Source: Hirsutella rhossiliensis
Lineage: Eukaryota > Ascomycota > Sordariomycetes > Hypocreales > Ophiocordycipitaceae
Direction: 5' to 3'
Length of the DNA stretch: 64,000 nt
Assembly: GCF_020360975.1 (NCBI RefSeq)
Contig: NW_025408667.1
Location: forward strand, 10,478,001 to 10,542,000
The notes below the pieces were generated by a model. That model was not told the DNA's origin. It searched no databases and was given only the letters and a program-made list of their open reading frames with translations. Positions 49,366 to 60,289 of this stretch are shown here, one piece after another (position 1 is the stretch's first letter; every line of letters begins with the position of its first letter). Both the position numbers and the translations under genes were made by a program.

Positions 49366-50277
49366 GACATCTGAAGAAAGAGCTTCAAGTCTTGAGAGGC
49401 TGACGCTGGTGAACCAGAAGCGAGTGGTGGAGAAAACAATGAGTTCAGGAGCGGAGTCGTGAAATCTGTCCGACATTCTCCCTGGACTTACCGTGGGGCT
49501 GTCAGTTGGTCACAAACACTGGCTGTGTCGTGATCTGCGGGCCGGACCATGCGGCCTGAAATAAGCGCCGGATTTTGTCCAATGATGGCGAGCAATGGCC
49601 GGATATTGTGGGACTTAGTGTGATCGCGCTGTGGGCAGTTCACCCGCTCTAGCCAATCTGCAACTGCGCCTCGCTCCGCCGCTCTCACAAGTCCATTCGG
49701 AGCGTCAAGGCATCAATGGAGCAGGGATCTATTGTAAGCCTCCCTGCCCACATTTTCGGATATCGATGCTGATCACTGAGGAGGGTAAAAATTGCAGCCA
49801 ATGCGGTACAGCTACAAGTCACGCGGCCTTAGCGCCTGGCGTGGGTGCAGGTACTTCTACTACCAGCTGATATCTAGTACGTTTCTTGTATTTTCAATTA
49901 GACGTTTTGTCAAGACCATGGTGTCAACCCACATGGACTAACGAACCTCGGACCGGATCACGCCAAGGAGCGGCCCGAATGCAAGCGCCGAGTCATCACC
50001 AATAGCAACTTAGTGTGTCCGCATTGGCGTGGTATGCAGGCGACCCCGCCAGTGCGACTACGGTATGTTCGGCTTTGTCCCTTCTTGGCAAGGACCTCGG
50101 TAACCCCATCTCAACGGAGCCGTGTTACTATCAACACGACGTAAATGGTCGCAAACACCCCCTTCCCACCCAACCACCTTGTTTTGTGACCCAGCGCTTG
50201 TTCATTTGGTGAAACGGAGAATCGCTTCAAACCACTCAGTCTCGTTACTTTTCGCCATTTGACGTTTCTCAGACAAC
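49366..50277. promoter_or_regulatory. Divergent promoter region between NLR and P450
   Basis: 912 bp separate the start codons of the minus-strand NLR and the plus-strand P450. No convincing TATA box or repeat was seen; short frames on both strands lack codon character. The arrangement permits shared regulation, but nothing in the sequence proves it. Confidence 0.45.
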
Positions 50278-52086
50278 ATGGACAATCTAAGACTGTGGAT
50301 GAGCGGCTGGCACATTGGCCTCCTTACCATTATTTTTTCAGTATTGAGCTATCTCCATGTCCAAAAGCGTCGCCAGGATGAAGTGAGACGATCACCTTCC
50401 TTGCTATCTCCCTGACTCACAGACAGACCAGGCCGATACGCTCTTTGGATGGCAGCACGGCTGCCAACCCATTAAAAAAAAACTGCCCTACAAGTGGCCG
50501 TTGGCGATTGATGTCTTCAAAGGCCAGTACAACGCATTGATGCGTGGAAACTTGCTCGCCTACCAAGCAGACTTCTTCCAAAAATTCAAAGTTGGCCAAA
50601 CCTTTGAGGTCAGGCTCCTGGGCCGTGTCGGCTACTTTACCATGGATCCCACGAATCTAGAGCATATGCTACAGACACACTTTGACAGTAAGAAACCAGC
50701 CATACTTATGACAAGGCTTGTTTACATGATGTGCCTTCGTTAGAATGGGAACTTGGTAATAGTCGCGATGCACTTTTACCCATGATCGGCAACGGCATCT
50801 TCACCCAGGACGGTCAAGCCTGGAAGCATTCGCGTGAGCTTCTCCGACGACAATTTATGAGGATGCAATATCAGGACGTAACGAACTTTGAAGAGCCCGT
50901 CAATGACTTGCTGGCGAATCTGCGGCGTTGCGCTGGTGTTGTCGATCTTCAACCCGCCTTCTTCAGTTTCACATTAGCGACCACTATCGCTCTCATTTTT
51001 GGTGAGCCTTTCGTAGGCATCAAGCAAAGCGAACACGACACGTTCGCGGCAGCCTTTGACTACACGTCCTTAATCTCGGCGATGCGCATGCGACTAGCTG
51101 ATTGGCACTGGGTTTATAACCCCCGTAAATACAGGAAAGCCTGTGCTCTGATCAACAACTATGCTACGCAATACGTCAATCACGCTCTGAAAGAAATGCA
51201 CGAGAATGGGGAGGAAGCTGCTACCAAGCGCCATCCCTTCATCCTCGACCTTTTCAGAGGGCTCCAGAATCCCAAGTTGGTCCGGGATCAACTCATGAAC
51301 GTATTAATTGCGGGCAGAGATACTACTGCCTGTCTGATGTCATGGGCGTGGTAAGGGATGTACAGCTGTGCTTGCAAGAACTCCTCACTGAAATGCCGCA
51401 GTTATCAGCTAGTCCGACACCCAGCATCCCTGGAGCGCCTTCGCCAAGAAATCATGTCTTTTACCACAACCGGGGAAAGGTTGACCAGAGCACACATCAA
51501 CAAGATGACTTACCTTCGATGCGTCCTCAACGAGAGTAAGCGTTCATCAGTTCCTCATGTTCCTCACTTACGGTACCGAACTAACTCGTTCAGCCAATCG
51601 ATTGTACACTCAAATCCCGGTAAACATTCGTATCTCTAGAGAGACGACTTATCTGCCAAAGGGTGGTGGCGAAAACGGCGAATCACCTTTACTAATTCCC
51701 AAGGGAACTGGTGTCGGCTTTTCCGCATATCACATGCATCGTAGCAAAGAAGTTTATGGCGAGGACGCAAATGAGTTTCGCCCAGAAAGGTGGGAGGGAT
51801 CAGAGTTGCGGAATCTTGGATTTGCTTTCATGCCTTTCCATGGTGGACCAAGGTTATGCCTCGGAAGTGAGATTCCAACCTTTGGGGATGTCAACGTTGC
51901 TTCTAATGTTCATTTACAGAAGATTTTGCACTCACGGAGGCATCGTACGGCCTTATTCGTATCCTCCAAGAGTTTCCAAACCTCAGGATGGCGCCAGGCT
52001 CTTCGAAAGTAATGCCGGGCAGAGAGAAGCAGAATCTCACTATTGTTGTTTCAAGTGCTGAAGGGTGCAAGGTTCTGTTGCATTGA
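50278..52086 (+). CDS. Cytochrome P450, CYP52-like
   Basis: Six exons (50278-50382, 50423-50687, 50744-51350, 51402-51535, 51594-51866, 51920-52086) encode 516 aa; introns are 40, 56, 51, 58 and 53 nt and phases agree. The N-terminus is a membrane anchor (about 8-30) for the ER surface. The I-helix A-G-R-D-T-T is at 313-318, E-T-N-R (ExxR) at 370-373, F-R-P-E-R-W before the haem loop, and F-H-G-G-P-R-L-C-L-G with ligand Cys459. After the last intron the frame gives D-F-A-L-T-E-A-S-Y, as in CYP52/CYP63-type enzymes. Those hydroxylate alkanes or fatty acids at the terminal carbon; the substrate here is inferred only at that level. It looks intact. The 40-nt first intron is the least certain junction. 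Confidence 0.9.
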
Positions 52087-52510
52087 GCTGAGTTTCATTT
52101 TACCAGCTATGTAGTCGATTCAGGGGACTAATTAGCGTAGCAATTCAATGATCTGAGTGCGAGGTTGGATTATACATTTGAATGAAGGAATGAATGAATT
52201 TATTCTGCCCGGAGGGCTCGCGGCCACTAAGCGTCTACACAGGAGTTCATTTAGGACAGCCATCACCTCCCCTAGCTGGTTAAGGCCCTGGCTAGCCAGC
52301 ACACAGCTCTGACTATCCAGCACACAAAATCTTAGTAAGTGTGGCTAGTAGAGGCGCAGCGCCGATACCACAAATTTTAGTGAATGCGAATTCCCCGCCC
52401 CTACAGCGCGCCCCCTAGTAGAGTAGAATTTGCATCCTCACCAACTTCGTCAAATTGAAGCTATTCGCGCCGCCTACCTCTTGTATCGCATCGTCAACGC
52501 CGTCAACGCT
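52087..52510. other. Intergenic with a reversed retroposon-like tail
   Basis: The complement of 52,180-52,215 reads ccctccgggc.gaataaatt followed by attc repeats, close to the 3' motif at 43,214-43,232. This suggests the end of a small minus-strand retroposon. Nothing else is recognised. Confidence 0.4.
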
Positions 52511-52736
52511 AATGGAGTCTCTTCTGCGCCAATACTTTTCCACCTTCCAAGAGGCTAAAGCTGATTGCAATGCAGTAGCAAAATCACAAGGCTATGCGGT
52601 TGTTATGGCCATGAAGAGGCCTAATGCCGCTGCCCCTACCCATATCTATATACGTTGCTTAAAGGGTCGAAGATATGTTGACGACAGCAATGAGGCTATC
52701 GCTAAACGCCGCAAAACAAGCACCCAGATGACCTAA
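52511..52736 (+). pseudogene. FAR1/MULE-type DNA-binding domain fragment
   Basis: A 75-codon frame from ATG 52511 to TAA 52736 has Y-F-S-T-F-Q-E-A, then A-K-S-Q-G-Y-A-V-V and I-Y-I-R-C-L-K-G-R, the pattern of the FAR1-type zinc-binding domain at the N-terminus of fungal Mutator-like transposases. The expected remaining several hundred residues, including the DDE domain, are absent downstream. It is best read as a truncated transposase head; an independent small gene cannot be excluded. Confidence 0.5.
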
Positions 52737-53302
52737 TCCCCCTTTCACCTAGTAATGAAGCTTGACCAGGCCAAGGCCTCCTAGCCAGTCTCATGCCCCT
52801 CAAATAGCGCGCATAACCACCCCTTTATCGAGCCAATAGCCTAAGCAAAGTATTAAAAATAGATTATCTTAAGATACTATAGTGAAATCATTTATCTATG
52901 TAGTTGGCTTATGGCTAGTTTTCATTACAGAGCAACTATTAGCATGTTCCTCTGAAGACCCTGAGCTAGCTGGCATCACAACGAAGCAAATACACAATGC
53001 CCTTGCTTGACATTGTTATTATGATCTTCCTAGCCATACGCTGCTCCAGTTTCTCTATGATAACCTCGAAAAATCTAACTTCTTTCTTTAGGACACTCAT
53101 GATCTGTCTGTCATGCGCCGGAAGTGCTTAGCTAGGATAGACAGCTAAACGATTCTAAATCTTAGCTAGATTATATATCCTGCATTTAAGTATGAGGCTA
53201 CATAGCTTTATAAAGTCACTGCACGTAGATCCCGGCCACCGCAACTTATCGGCCACCCAAAAAAATCGCGTCCGTTTTGACAACCATCAATTCAATCGCT
53301 AT
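52737..53302. other. Intergenic, probably decayed transposon
   Basis: Moderately AT-rich with no supported frame. It lies between two transposase remnants and may be the degraded body of the MULE fragment. Confidence 0.4.
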
Positions 53303-54740
53303 TTACTCACCGCCAGCTCGCACTACGATGCAGTCTTCATCAATTTCGGATACCTTCGAGTCATTTACATCGGGCTCTCCATTATCAGCTTTATTGACTG
53401 CCGATTGCGCTCGCCGTATCGCTTCAATGTTAGCGAACCTCGAATTAGGGCTGGTCTCAACCTTCTTTCTCTTCTTCGGCCTGACAGCCTCCAATTGCGT
53501 TTCCAATGCTTGGATTTGCAATTGAGCCTTTGCCAGAAGGCCATCCTTTTCGTCAAACCCCTTTGTTATCTTTTTGAACAGCAATTTCTTCGTAAGTACG
53601 TCGTCATCCAACTGGTTGAATTGGAGCACCTGGACCTTCAGGTCTTTGGGCCGCCTTGGAGTCGACCACGCAATCTGTGAAGACTCAGATTGCCAAGCAT
53701 CGGTAGTAAAAGGGCTGCTTAATGCACTGGTGGCTTTTTTTTGCATCCTTCTTGCCCTTCTTGCTGTTCTCCAGCAGTAGAGGGCTCAGAAGTGGCTTCG
53801 CGACCGACACTGGCCACAGACCGGTCGCTTTCCAACCACTCTTGATATTTGACGCAGAGAGCGCTTGTTCGCGAGCTCTCTGATAGCAGATGAGAAAGTT
53901 TTGCTTTCCAATGGGGCTCGAATCGGTCAAGAGGCTGAGGAATCCGAGCTGTTTACGGTAGTAGTGCTTGAGAGGGGAGAAGACAGACAAATCGAGCGGT
54001 TGCAAGACATGAGAGGTATGGGGAGGCAGATGAATCAGATGAATCTTATGCTGATAGCATGGATACATGGAATACACCGTCTCGTGGCTTCCATGTCCGT
54101 CCAATACTAGCAGTCTTCGCTCGGTAGGGTCGGATGGCCGGGTCCTCGGGATGAACAGCTCTTCAAGCCACTCCGCCGCAGTGTGATCTGAAGTCCAGCC
54201 GTTTTTTTGTCGCAGTCAGTTGCCAGTCCCTGAAAATACTGAGATCTTGTAAACATCACTGCTGTTGAACCGATTTGCCCTTGAAAATGACGAAAGGAGG
54301 GAGGCAGGTGCCTGTGGCGGAGACGCACTAGATGAACGACGTCCACACCCGAGAACCTGGCATTTTTTTCTGAATAGACCGTCGCTCTGCATTGCCAACG
54401 ATCAGACCATTCTCCCCTAGTCCCTCCATGATGCCTGCTTAATCCATGTTGTACCTGTTCTCGGGCTTAATAGCCTGAATCTCAGGAGGGAAGAATTTCT
54501 TAAACCAAGGCCGAATTACCTCAGTGGAAGCACCATTGACCTGCGTAGAATCTCTGTGATGGCACTTCTGGGTCCGAATTGCAGGATTCCTTCTTTAGAA
54601 TTGTTGCATCCAGTGTTTTCCGAGTGGTACGTGGTCTCCTTTGACGACCAGCATGCGTTGCGCGAACTGCTTGATCTGCGAGTGGGTGTGGGAGGGAGGC
54701 CCAGAGCGTCCTGGATTAGAACCCATTGAGTAAGCTGGTT
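53303..54740 (-). pseudogene. Broken pogo/Fot1-type transposase
   Basis: Read from 54,740 down, the pieces give a CENP-B-type HTH segment (A-L-G-L-P-P-T-H-S-Q-I), then N-M-D-E-A-G-I-M-E-G with the first catalytic Asp, L-L-V-L-D-G-H-G-S-H with the second, and the family stretch P-P-H-T-S-H-V-L-Q-P-L-D. A C-terminal Lys-rich coiled-coil segment follows (53,303-53,746). The pieces lie in different frames with stops between (for example near 54,490, 54,265 and 54,105), so the gene is dead. The complete enzyme would cut and paste at TA targets. Terminal inverted repeats were not identified. Confidence 0.78.
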
Positions 54741-54827
54741 TTCTTGCGTCTGGGAAAGCCTCTGAAGAGGAGAAAATGCATCTTTTCTACATTCGCGGCC
54801 ATGCAGGCGGTCGTAAAGAGTAGCCCT

Positions 54828-55296
54828 CGGAACACCCTATTGTTTGGGACAAACTTATCGTGGTTTATATTAGCAGAACCAACTAGGCATAGTCTAAGAA
54901 ATAAAGTATAAGTCACTTAGTAATAAGTCTATAGTCTAGGACTTAAGACCATAACCAGGTATTAATATGATTAGAATTAGAAATAATTATGATAAGAATT
55001 ATATTAAAGTTGTTAAGAGCTATTAAGCTATCTATTGAAAGGAGTAGAATGGGGTAGCTATACCTATTTATTTATCCTTCCTAGAATATTCAGTAAAGGT
55101 AACAATCTATTTTTAGATCGGTGGATCTTTGAGATGATCTAGTGAGCTGGATCAGTAGGAGGATCGTTCTATGATCCAAATGATCCGTCACGTGACTTGC
55201 GCGGTCCGATGTTCTTCCTTGGTGGGGGACCTTCCCCTTATGGCTATATGCCCGGTTGCGGTCATCCGCTAATAAAGAGCCTGATTATAACTAACA
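54828..55296 (+). mobile_element. Solo LTR-like copy 3 of family R
   Basis: Similar to the complement of 25,537-26,002 over most of its length (for example 54,861-54,930 and 55,011-55,060) but much less RIP-mutated. It ends ctaaca. The left limit is approximate and no target duplication was found. Sequence to the right is not recognisably part of a retrotransposon. Confidence 0.5.
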
Positions 55297-56042
55297 CTTG
55301 GTCGGGTTGTAATAAATAACTTAATTAATAGATTTATACAAAGGATATCTTATAAGTAGAGGATGCTGCTTAGCTACCTACTATATAAGCAAAAAAGTTC
55401 AGATACTCTAGCGTAGTAGCAACACGTTACCCATTATAGGACAAATGCGCTTTAGTAGGCAGGCGTGATATCTGTAAGGCCAAGTACTCTTTAACCTTGG
55501 GGCACTCTGCATTAATTGCGTAGAACAAGTATGTTAATACCATGCCAGGCCGCAGGGCGATCGTTAAATATTCTCCTAGCCTCTTAGAGCCTCTCTAAAG
55601 AGCATTAAAGGACTTCATTGTCTCGTGGAGCCAACGTGCAACCCTTCTAGGCCAGGTTTGTTGGCCCGCCTCCCATATGTTCTGTTAGGTCCTTTAAAGG
55701 CCTCAAGAGGTTCAAAAAGTTACCCGGATCGATCCAATTCTGTAGGGTGAGAGTATCTCGTGAGATATCGTATTTGTCCCCCTCCGTAGTGGTAGTTCAG
55801 AAGAACAGCTCGATTGTGTGGCGGGGTTCTAGTGTCCGTTCAATCGTGGCGTATGCGGAATTCCGGGGGATGCCGCCGTCAGTCAACCAAGCTCTTCTCT
55901 GTCCTTCCGCGAGCTTACTTCAATTAGCAATCTACCCGGTCTAACATCTCTCTCACTAGCGGAAGGCAGCTCGCCAAAGTGTATGAAAAGCTCCGAGAGG
56001 TTTGTTCCATCAGTCATAAGTACCAATCCTCGAGAGGCGCCC
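55297..56042. other. Intergenic, nothing recognised
   Basis: Mixed composition downstream of the ceramide synthase gene. Open frames are short and lack family motifs. Confidence 0.5.
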
Positions 56043-57828
56043 TCAATCAACTTGCTTCTCGCACCCGATTCGGTTTAATAACTCCTTCCGGTCACCGCCC
56101 CTACCAAGGCTCACACCAGACGAGCCTGCAATTCTCCTGGCACTAACCCTGGGCTTCCGCCTTTGGAGGTCAGTAGCCTCGACACGGTCTTCGAGCGGTT
56201 GAACTCCCCGGTGATTCATAATATCGGTACACTCCGGATCAATCTCCTCTTCCAGGTCTTCGCCCTCGTCCTCACTCCGTATATCATCAGCACCGATGCC
56301 CTTAATAACACGGATGGCGACTTGGACAATCATGAAGAACCAAATAATGGTAAGGGCCTGGAGAAAACCTAAAGCACCAAGGAATCCCCACCGCACATTG
56401 TCGCTGTAGCAAATGGTGCCTGCTGGCTTCCAGAATGGTTCAAGCATGTGAGACCAGCCGTGATTGGGTAGCGGGGTCGGCCCAATCGGATCATCCTGGG
56501 GGCCGTGGTAGCAACCGATGGGGATGATTTCAGCCATGTGAGTCCAGATACTCCACATGGTTATGATATAAAGGACGTGACGGGCGACGAACCACGACAG
56601 CATGAAGAAACCGAACACGATGTCGCGCAGTGTAGAATATCCAAGGTATTTTAAACACTTGGCGAGCTAAGCGATGTCAGAGAGCTATCGCAAAAGAATA
56701 AGTAAGGGGTTGGAAGGCTCACTGGGAAGAAAATATCGACCACATCCATCAAGACCAAGATCAAATTGGCGACACGAGTTAGGTGCATGGCGTAAGAGGC
56801 AGAAATGAGTACGACCGTCACAATGTGATGGGCCAGCATCTGCCAGTGGTCTTTACGCCGCTCCTCGATGTTGATGACGATGATCTGCTGCAGCCAGAAA
56901 GCCCACTGACCCAATATATATGCCTTTGTAACATGAGAGAGTCCTCTCGTAGGCCAGTCCGTGAACATCTCCCTCAGGTTCAGGAAGTATTTTGAGGTGC
57001 AGTAAATGTACTAGAGATGGCCAGTTAGTTGTTCAGTGGATTGGAAGAGCAGCATAGAGCATGAGCAACGTACCAAGCCAAGGGTCCAAAAGACTGAATA
57101 GTAGCACAGGAGCCATGATTGTTCGGAGAATCTTGCAACATCCTTCCGCTTAGATATGCCCCACCGTCTAGCTAGTGGTGCCAGAATATACTTCATGAAA
57201 CAGGCGCGGACACCGGTGAAGAGGACAACGCAGAAGCCGAGGAAGAAAAAATCATCGCCACCAGCGGCGTACTTTCCCGTAGTTGAGTTATAGTACGACG
57301 ACAAAAAGAATTTGGACGTGTAATATCGGGCCTTAGGCACGCACAAGTGCGTGAGGAAGAGAAGGGCGACGAGGTTGAACGATATGGCTGTATATCAATT
57401 GCAGGTATCAGCTCTTCTGGCTTTTAATGTTTTAACGGACCAAGCACTGCTACAAGGATCGTTGTCCCCGCAGCGTAAAGCTTAGATTTCCGTTGGGGAC
57501 GGAGGGGGCAGCGAGCTATTTTTGCCAGCGAAGCACACTCGAAGGGTTCAAATAGGCGAAGAGGGAGATCAGGCGCAGGAAGCCACGTACCGATTTGAAT
57601 ATCGAGCAACCAATTGGCGAAGTTCCTCAAGGGGTTGTTGCCTTTCCGCTCGACTCTCCGGATGGCAGCATGATCATGCGACTTCACGCGCGAACTCGAG
57701 GGGCTCTTCAACGTGGCGTTTTCTGTTTTATGCTCCGTTGCCAGCGTAACTCGTGTTGTTGGTACCAGTGGCGTCACCGTCGCAGGTGCGCCTTCGGAAA
57801 CGTCATGCTTGGTGTTAGATCCGCTCAT
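56043..57828 (-). CDS. Ceramide synthase (LAG1/LAC1 family)
   Basis: Four exons (57828-57591, 57387-57074, 57010-56723, 56666-56043) encode 487 aa; introns are 203, 63 and 56 nt with GTACGT, GTACGT and GTGAGC donors, and CTAAC and CTGAC branch sites are visible in the last two. The TRAM-LAG1-CLN8 domain runs from about residue 85 to 400 with several membrane segments. The Lag1 motif includes E-E-R-R-K-D-H-W and the essential His pair H245-H246, followed by L-M-D-V-V-D. The tail is acidic (D-E-G-E-D). The enzyme N-acylates sphingoid bases with fatty acyl-CoA in the ER membrane. The long first intron holds no family residues. It looks functional. Whether it is the housekeeping enzyme or an accessory paralogue cannot be told from this window. 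Confidence 0.9.
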
Positions 57829-58202
57829 GATGAGACTCGTAAAGGCAGTCGAGCGCCTAATGGAATGCTCGGAGGGTTGTTCAAACTTTGCGGCTCTCGT
57901 GTCGTTTGCGGGCTTCTGTCCACCTGCCGTAGGTTTGCAAGTTTGCGACGGTCGAATTCCCTCGGCGACAAGAAAGCCCCTTTTGTGGCGACGAGTGAAA
58001 CAACAAATCAGGGCGGGGTTCTTCGGGCTTCTACCAATAAGGACAGGCGGGCTCCCCTGTAATGTTGAGGGGAAAAGGATATTCCGCACATGCCCCCATG
58101 AGTGGTACCTCCCAACACATTTCTGACCAAGCCTACAATTACCACCTTGTCCGCACAAACTGCCCAGCCATTAAGCATTTTAGCTTCTCTCCAACAGCGA
58201 GC

Positions 58203-58341
58203 ATGCTGCCCTCTGTGTTGACCGACTTGAATTTCTCTCCTGGAGCATTGACATGGACGGGAGTCGTCATTGCGATAACCGTGTCTATCTGGTGCGTGTC
58301 CTCTTATCAAGCTCGAAAGCCGGCACAACGGCAGATACATT
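58203..58341 (+). pseudogene. Orphan first exon with membrane anchor
   Basis: ATG 58203 opens a frame whose residues about 17-36 form a hydrophobic anchor (T-W-T-G-V-V-I-A-I-T-V), followed by R-K-P-A-Q-R. A perfect donor GTAAGT sits at 58342. Such starts are usual for ER-bound enzymes such as P450s, but no second exon follows before the next genes. It is divergent from the ceramide synthase, 374 bp apart. It may be the left-over 5' end of a deleted gene, or chance. Confidence 0.3.
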
Positions 58342-58869
58342 GTAAGTCTGAAGGTTCCGTCATCATCCCGTCTCTTGGCTTGATCAGCACGACTGCGCGT
58401 GGACTGTGTCAGCCGAGTTGAACCACTAGCCATATCCGTTTGACGGCTACGCTCAGCCCGCCAGTGCTGCTACCTTCGCTTATACTGTGGTTATTGCAGC
58501 TCCGTCCCAAGCGGCCGATCTACCAAAAGCACCGTCCAGGCCAAGAACACAATCCGAGAAGCTCTCGATTCTTGATCTGAATGTTCGATAAACTCTCGAT
58601 GTTACCGTATGCAAACGGCTCAGACCTTCGAGACAATTTGGCACAGGCCCATGGCCTGCCAAGGTAATCAGAACGAAGTCCCTTTCAGGGGAGAGCAGTG
58701 ACGGCCAAGGAAAAAAGAACAGGGCACAGGGATATAATCGTGGATTAAGGCTCAGGTTGGCTGCCTGTTCCTACCCCAGGCAAGCAGTGCTGGTGGGATA
58801 CGATACACTCGCTGCATGCGGCAGTCGTTGACTTGACGGAAACCCTCACGTATCATCCCAAAGAATCAC

Positions 58870-59031
58870 ATGTCGGGCATGATCAACTCCGCCGTCTGCA
58901 CCGGGGACAAGACCGCCAAGGACGTCATGAACTACTGCTACTCCAGGATCAAGGGCAAGAGTGGGATCTTACGAAAGATGTGCAACTCGACCAGGCCCAC
59001 CAACACGATGAGGTGGTTGAGTCGCCGATGA
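58870..59031 (+). CDS. 53-codon ORF, unknown, convergent to 59684
   Basis: ATG 58870 to TGA 59029-59031. Third positions are nearly all G or C and Arg is often AGG, the same codon style as the minus-strand gene it overlaps by 94 bp. The peptide is Lys/Arg-rich with several Cys and carries K-G-K-S-G-I-L-R. It is not recognised. It could be the 5' end of a larger gene truncated by a rearrangement that brought the two frames face to face. Confidence 0.35.
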   Translation: MSGMINSAVCTGDKTAKDVMNYCYSRIKGKSGILRKMCNSTRPTNTMRWLSRR

Positions 59032-59684
59032 GGCCGGATCCGAACGACGAGATGTGCAACCAGCTGGGCTACGGGCGTCTCGGTCACCTTTCTGCTCTTC
59101 TTCTTCTTCCTGTCCTTCTTGCACATCACGCTCTGGGTCGTGAACCCCCACGGGTCGTTGACCTCGCACTCGGGTCGGCACTCGGTCGCGGTCTCGACCT
59201 CGGTCTCGGGTGTGGACTTGGGCTCGACCACGGGCCTGGGGGTGGCCCCGGTGCTGTTCAGGATGGCGCTCGTGCCCGACCTCTTGACCCCGACGATGGC
59301 CGTGGACCTGCCCTTCAGCGTGGTGGCCTCCTTCATCAGCCCCATGTACACGTACTTCCTCGCCTCCTGGGTGGTGACTTCGTTCTTCAACAACCCCATC
59401 TTCGCGCACACATAGACGATCTCGAACGCGCTCAGGGACCCGTCCAGCCTGCCGCTCGGGAGAACCGTCATGAGCATGTCCCCGAACACCTTTAGGTCGA
59501 CGGCCGACACGATGGTTGTGAACGAGTCTGCGTTTATACTCTCGATCGTGTACTCGTAGTTGATGATCGTGTTGTTCTCATGCTCGATCCACATCGGCTT
59601 CGTGTTAGAGTTCAGGACCAGCACGATGCTCCCGTCCATGCACACTAACTTGATCGCGCAGTTGTTGTTGCCCATGGCGGCCAT
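58938..59684 (-). CDS. Unknown intronless protein, GC3-rich codons
   Basis: A 248-codon frame from ATG 59684 to TAG 58938. 53 of the first 60 codons end in G or C, and Arg is AGG six times against CGA once over residues 1-190. Residues 1 to about 130 look globular; 130-190 is Thr/Pro/Glu-rich and ends in a Lys cluster (K-K-D-R-K-K-K-K) that could be a nuclear-localisation signal. The last 40 or so residues lie opposite the 53-codon ORF and look less natural, so the native C-terminus may have been lost. No family is recognised. A perfect TATA element lies 73 bp upstream, unlike the other genes here. Codon style and lack of introns suggest foreign, possibly viral or mobile-element, origin; this is inference. 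Confidence 0.6.
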   Translation of the reverse strand: MAAMGNNNCAIKLVCMDGSIVLVLNSNTKPMWIEHENNTIINYEYTIESINADSFTTIVSAVDLKVFGDMLMTVLPSGRLDGSLSAFEIVYVCAKMGLLKNEVTTQEARKYVYMGLMKEATTLKGRSTAIVGVKRSGTSAILNSTGATPRPVVEPKSTPETEVETATECRPECEVNDPWGFTTQSVMCKKDRKKKKSRKVTETPVAQLVAHLVVRIRPHRRLNHLIVLVGLVELHIFRKIPLLPLILE

Positions 59685-59757
59685 CGTGTAGATGTGGATG
59701 TGCTGCTACGAATGCGTGCCCTGGCCTCATGATGCTGGTGATGAGTGTAGTATGCTT

Positions 59758-59767
59758 CTATTTATAG
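59758..59767 (-). promoter_or_regulatory. TATA box of the 59684 gene
   Basis: CTATAAATAG on the minus strand, 73 bp before the ATG, a perfect TATA consensus. Confidence 0.65.
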
Positions 59768-59978
59768 ATAAGTGCCCCGCCATGTAGGACCCCTGTGTGG
59801 GCGAGGATGGGAGACTTTGCCTCACTGTGCGGGGTTTCGATGCTGCTTGTGCTTTGCTGGCGAATCCAGCCTTGCAGGATCACATGTGTGTCCGACGGTG
59901 ATCTTCGCGATGAATCCAAATGCGGTGTCGTTATTGTGCATCATGGCATGTGCTCCAGAAGTCGTTTTATTCAAAATT

Positions 59979-60076
59979 AGCTACAATTGGCGAAAGGCTC
60001 AAGAGTCTGTAGTGTGATCACTTTGGAGGGAAACAGCTACATTTGGCGAAAAGGCTCGAGCGTCTGCAGTGTGGTG
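59979..60076 (+). repeat. Two direct repeats in a divergent intergenic region
   Basis: Copies at 59979-60019 and 60035-60076 share agctaca.ttggcgaaa.ggctc.ag.gtctg.agtgtg. They sit between two outward-facing TATA elements (59,758-59,767 and 60,229-60,234) and could be duplicated regulatory sites. Confidence 0.6.
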
Positions 60077-60289
60077 TAACGTCAGAAAAAGGTGGTTGCT
60101 TTTCGTGGCCAAATATGGCTGATTTGCGGGTATTGAGTCATACATAGCCTGGCAGAAAAGTTGGTAGTCCGCCATCCCCCACGAATTTTCATCTGAGCTC
60201 GTCCCACGTTCCTCGCGCGACTCACAGTATAAGTAATTCCTTCGCACAGAGTCATTCTGTAGTTGCCCTACCCCCAAGTCTACAACATC

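Noticed and set aside
53192..53680. 162-codon plus frame over the pogo remnant
   Set aside because: The minus strand carries the recognisable transposase C-terminus, so this is its complement.
55011..55296. Separate 286-bp LTR starting TGTTAAGAGC and ending TAACA
   Set aside because: Homology with the 25.5-26.0 kb copy continues upstream of 55,011 and no target duplication flanks this smaller unit.
58833..59495. 220-codon plus frame over the GC3-rich gene
   Set aside because: It is a shadow: its His/Leu/Gly-rich translation arises from the G/C third positions of the minus-strand gene.
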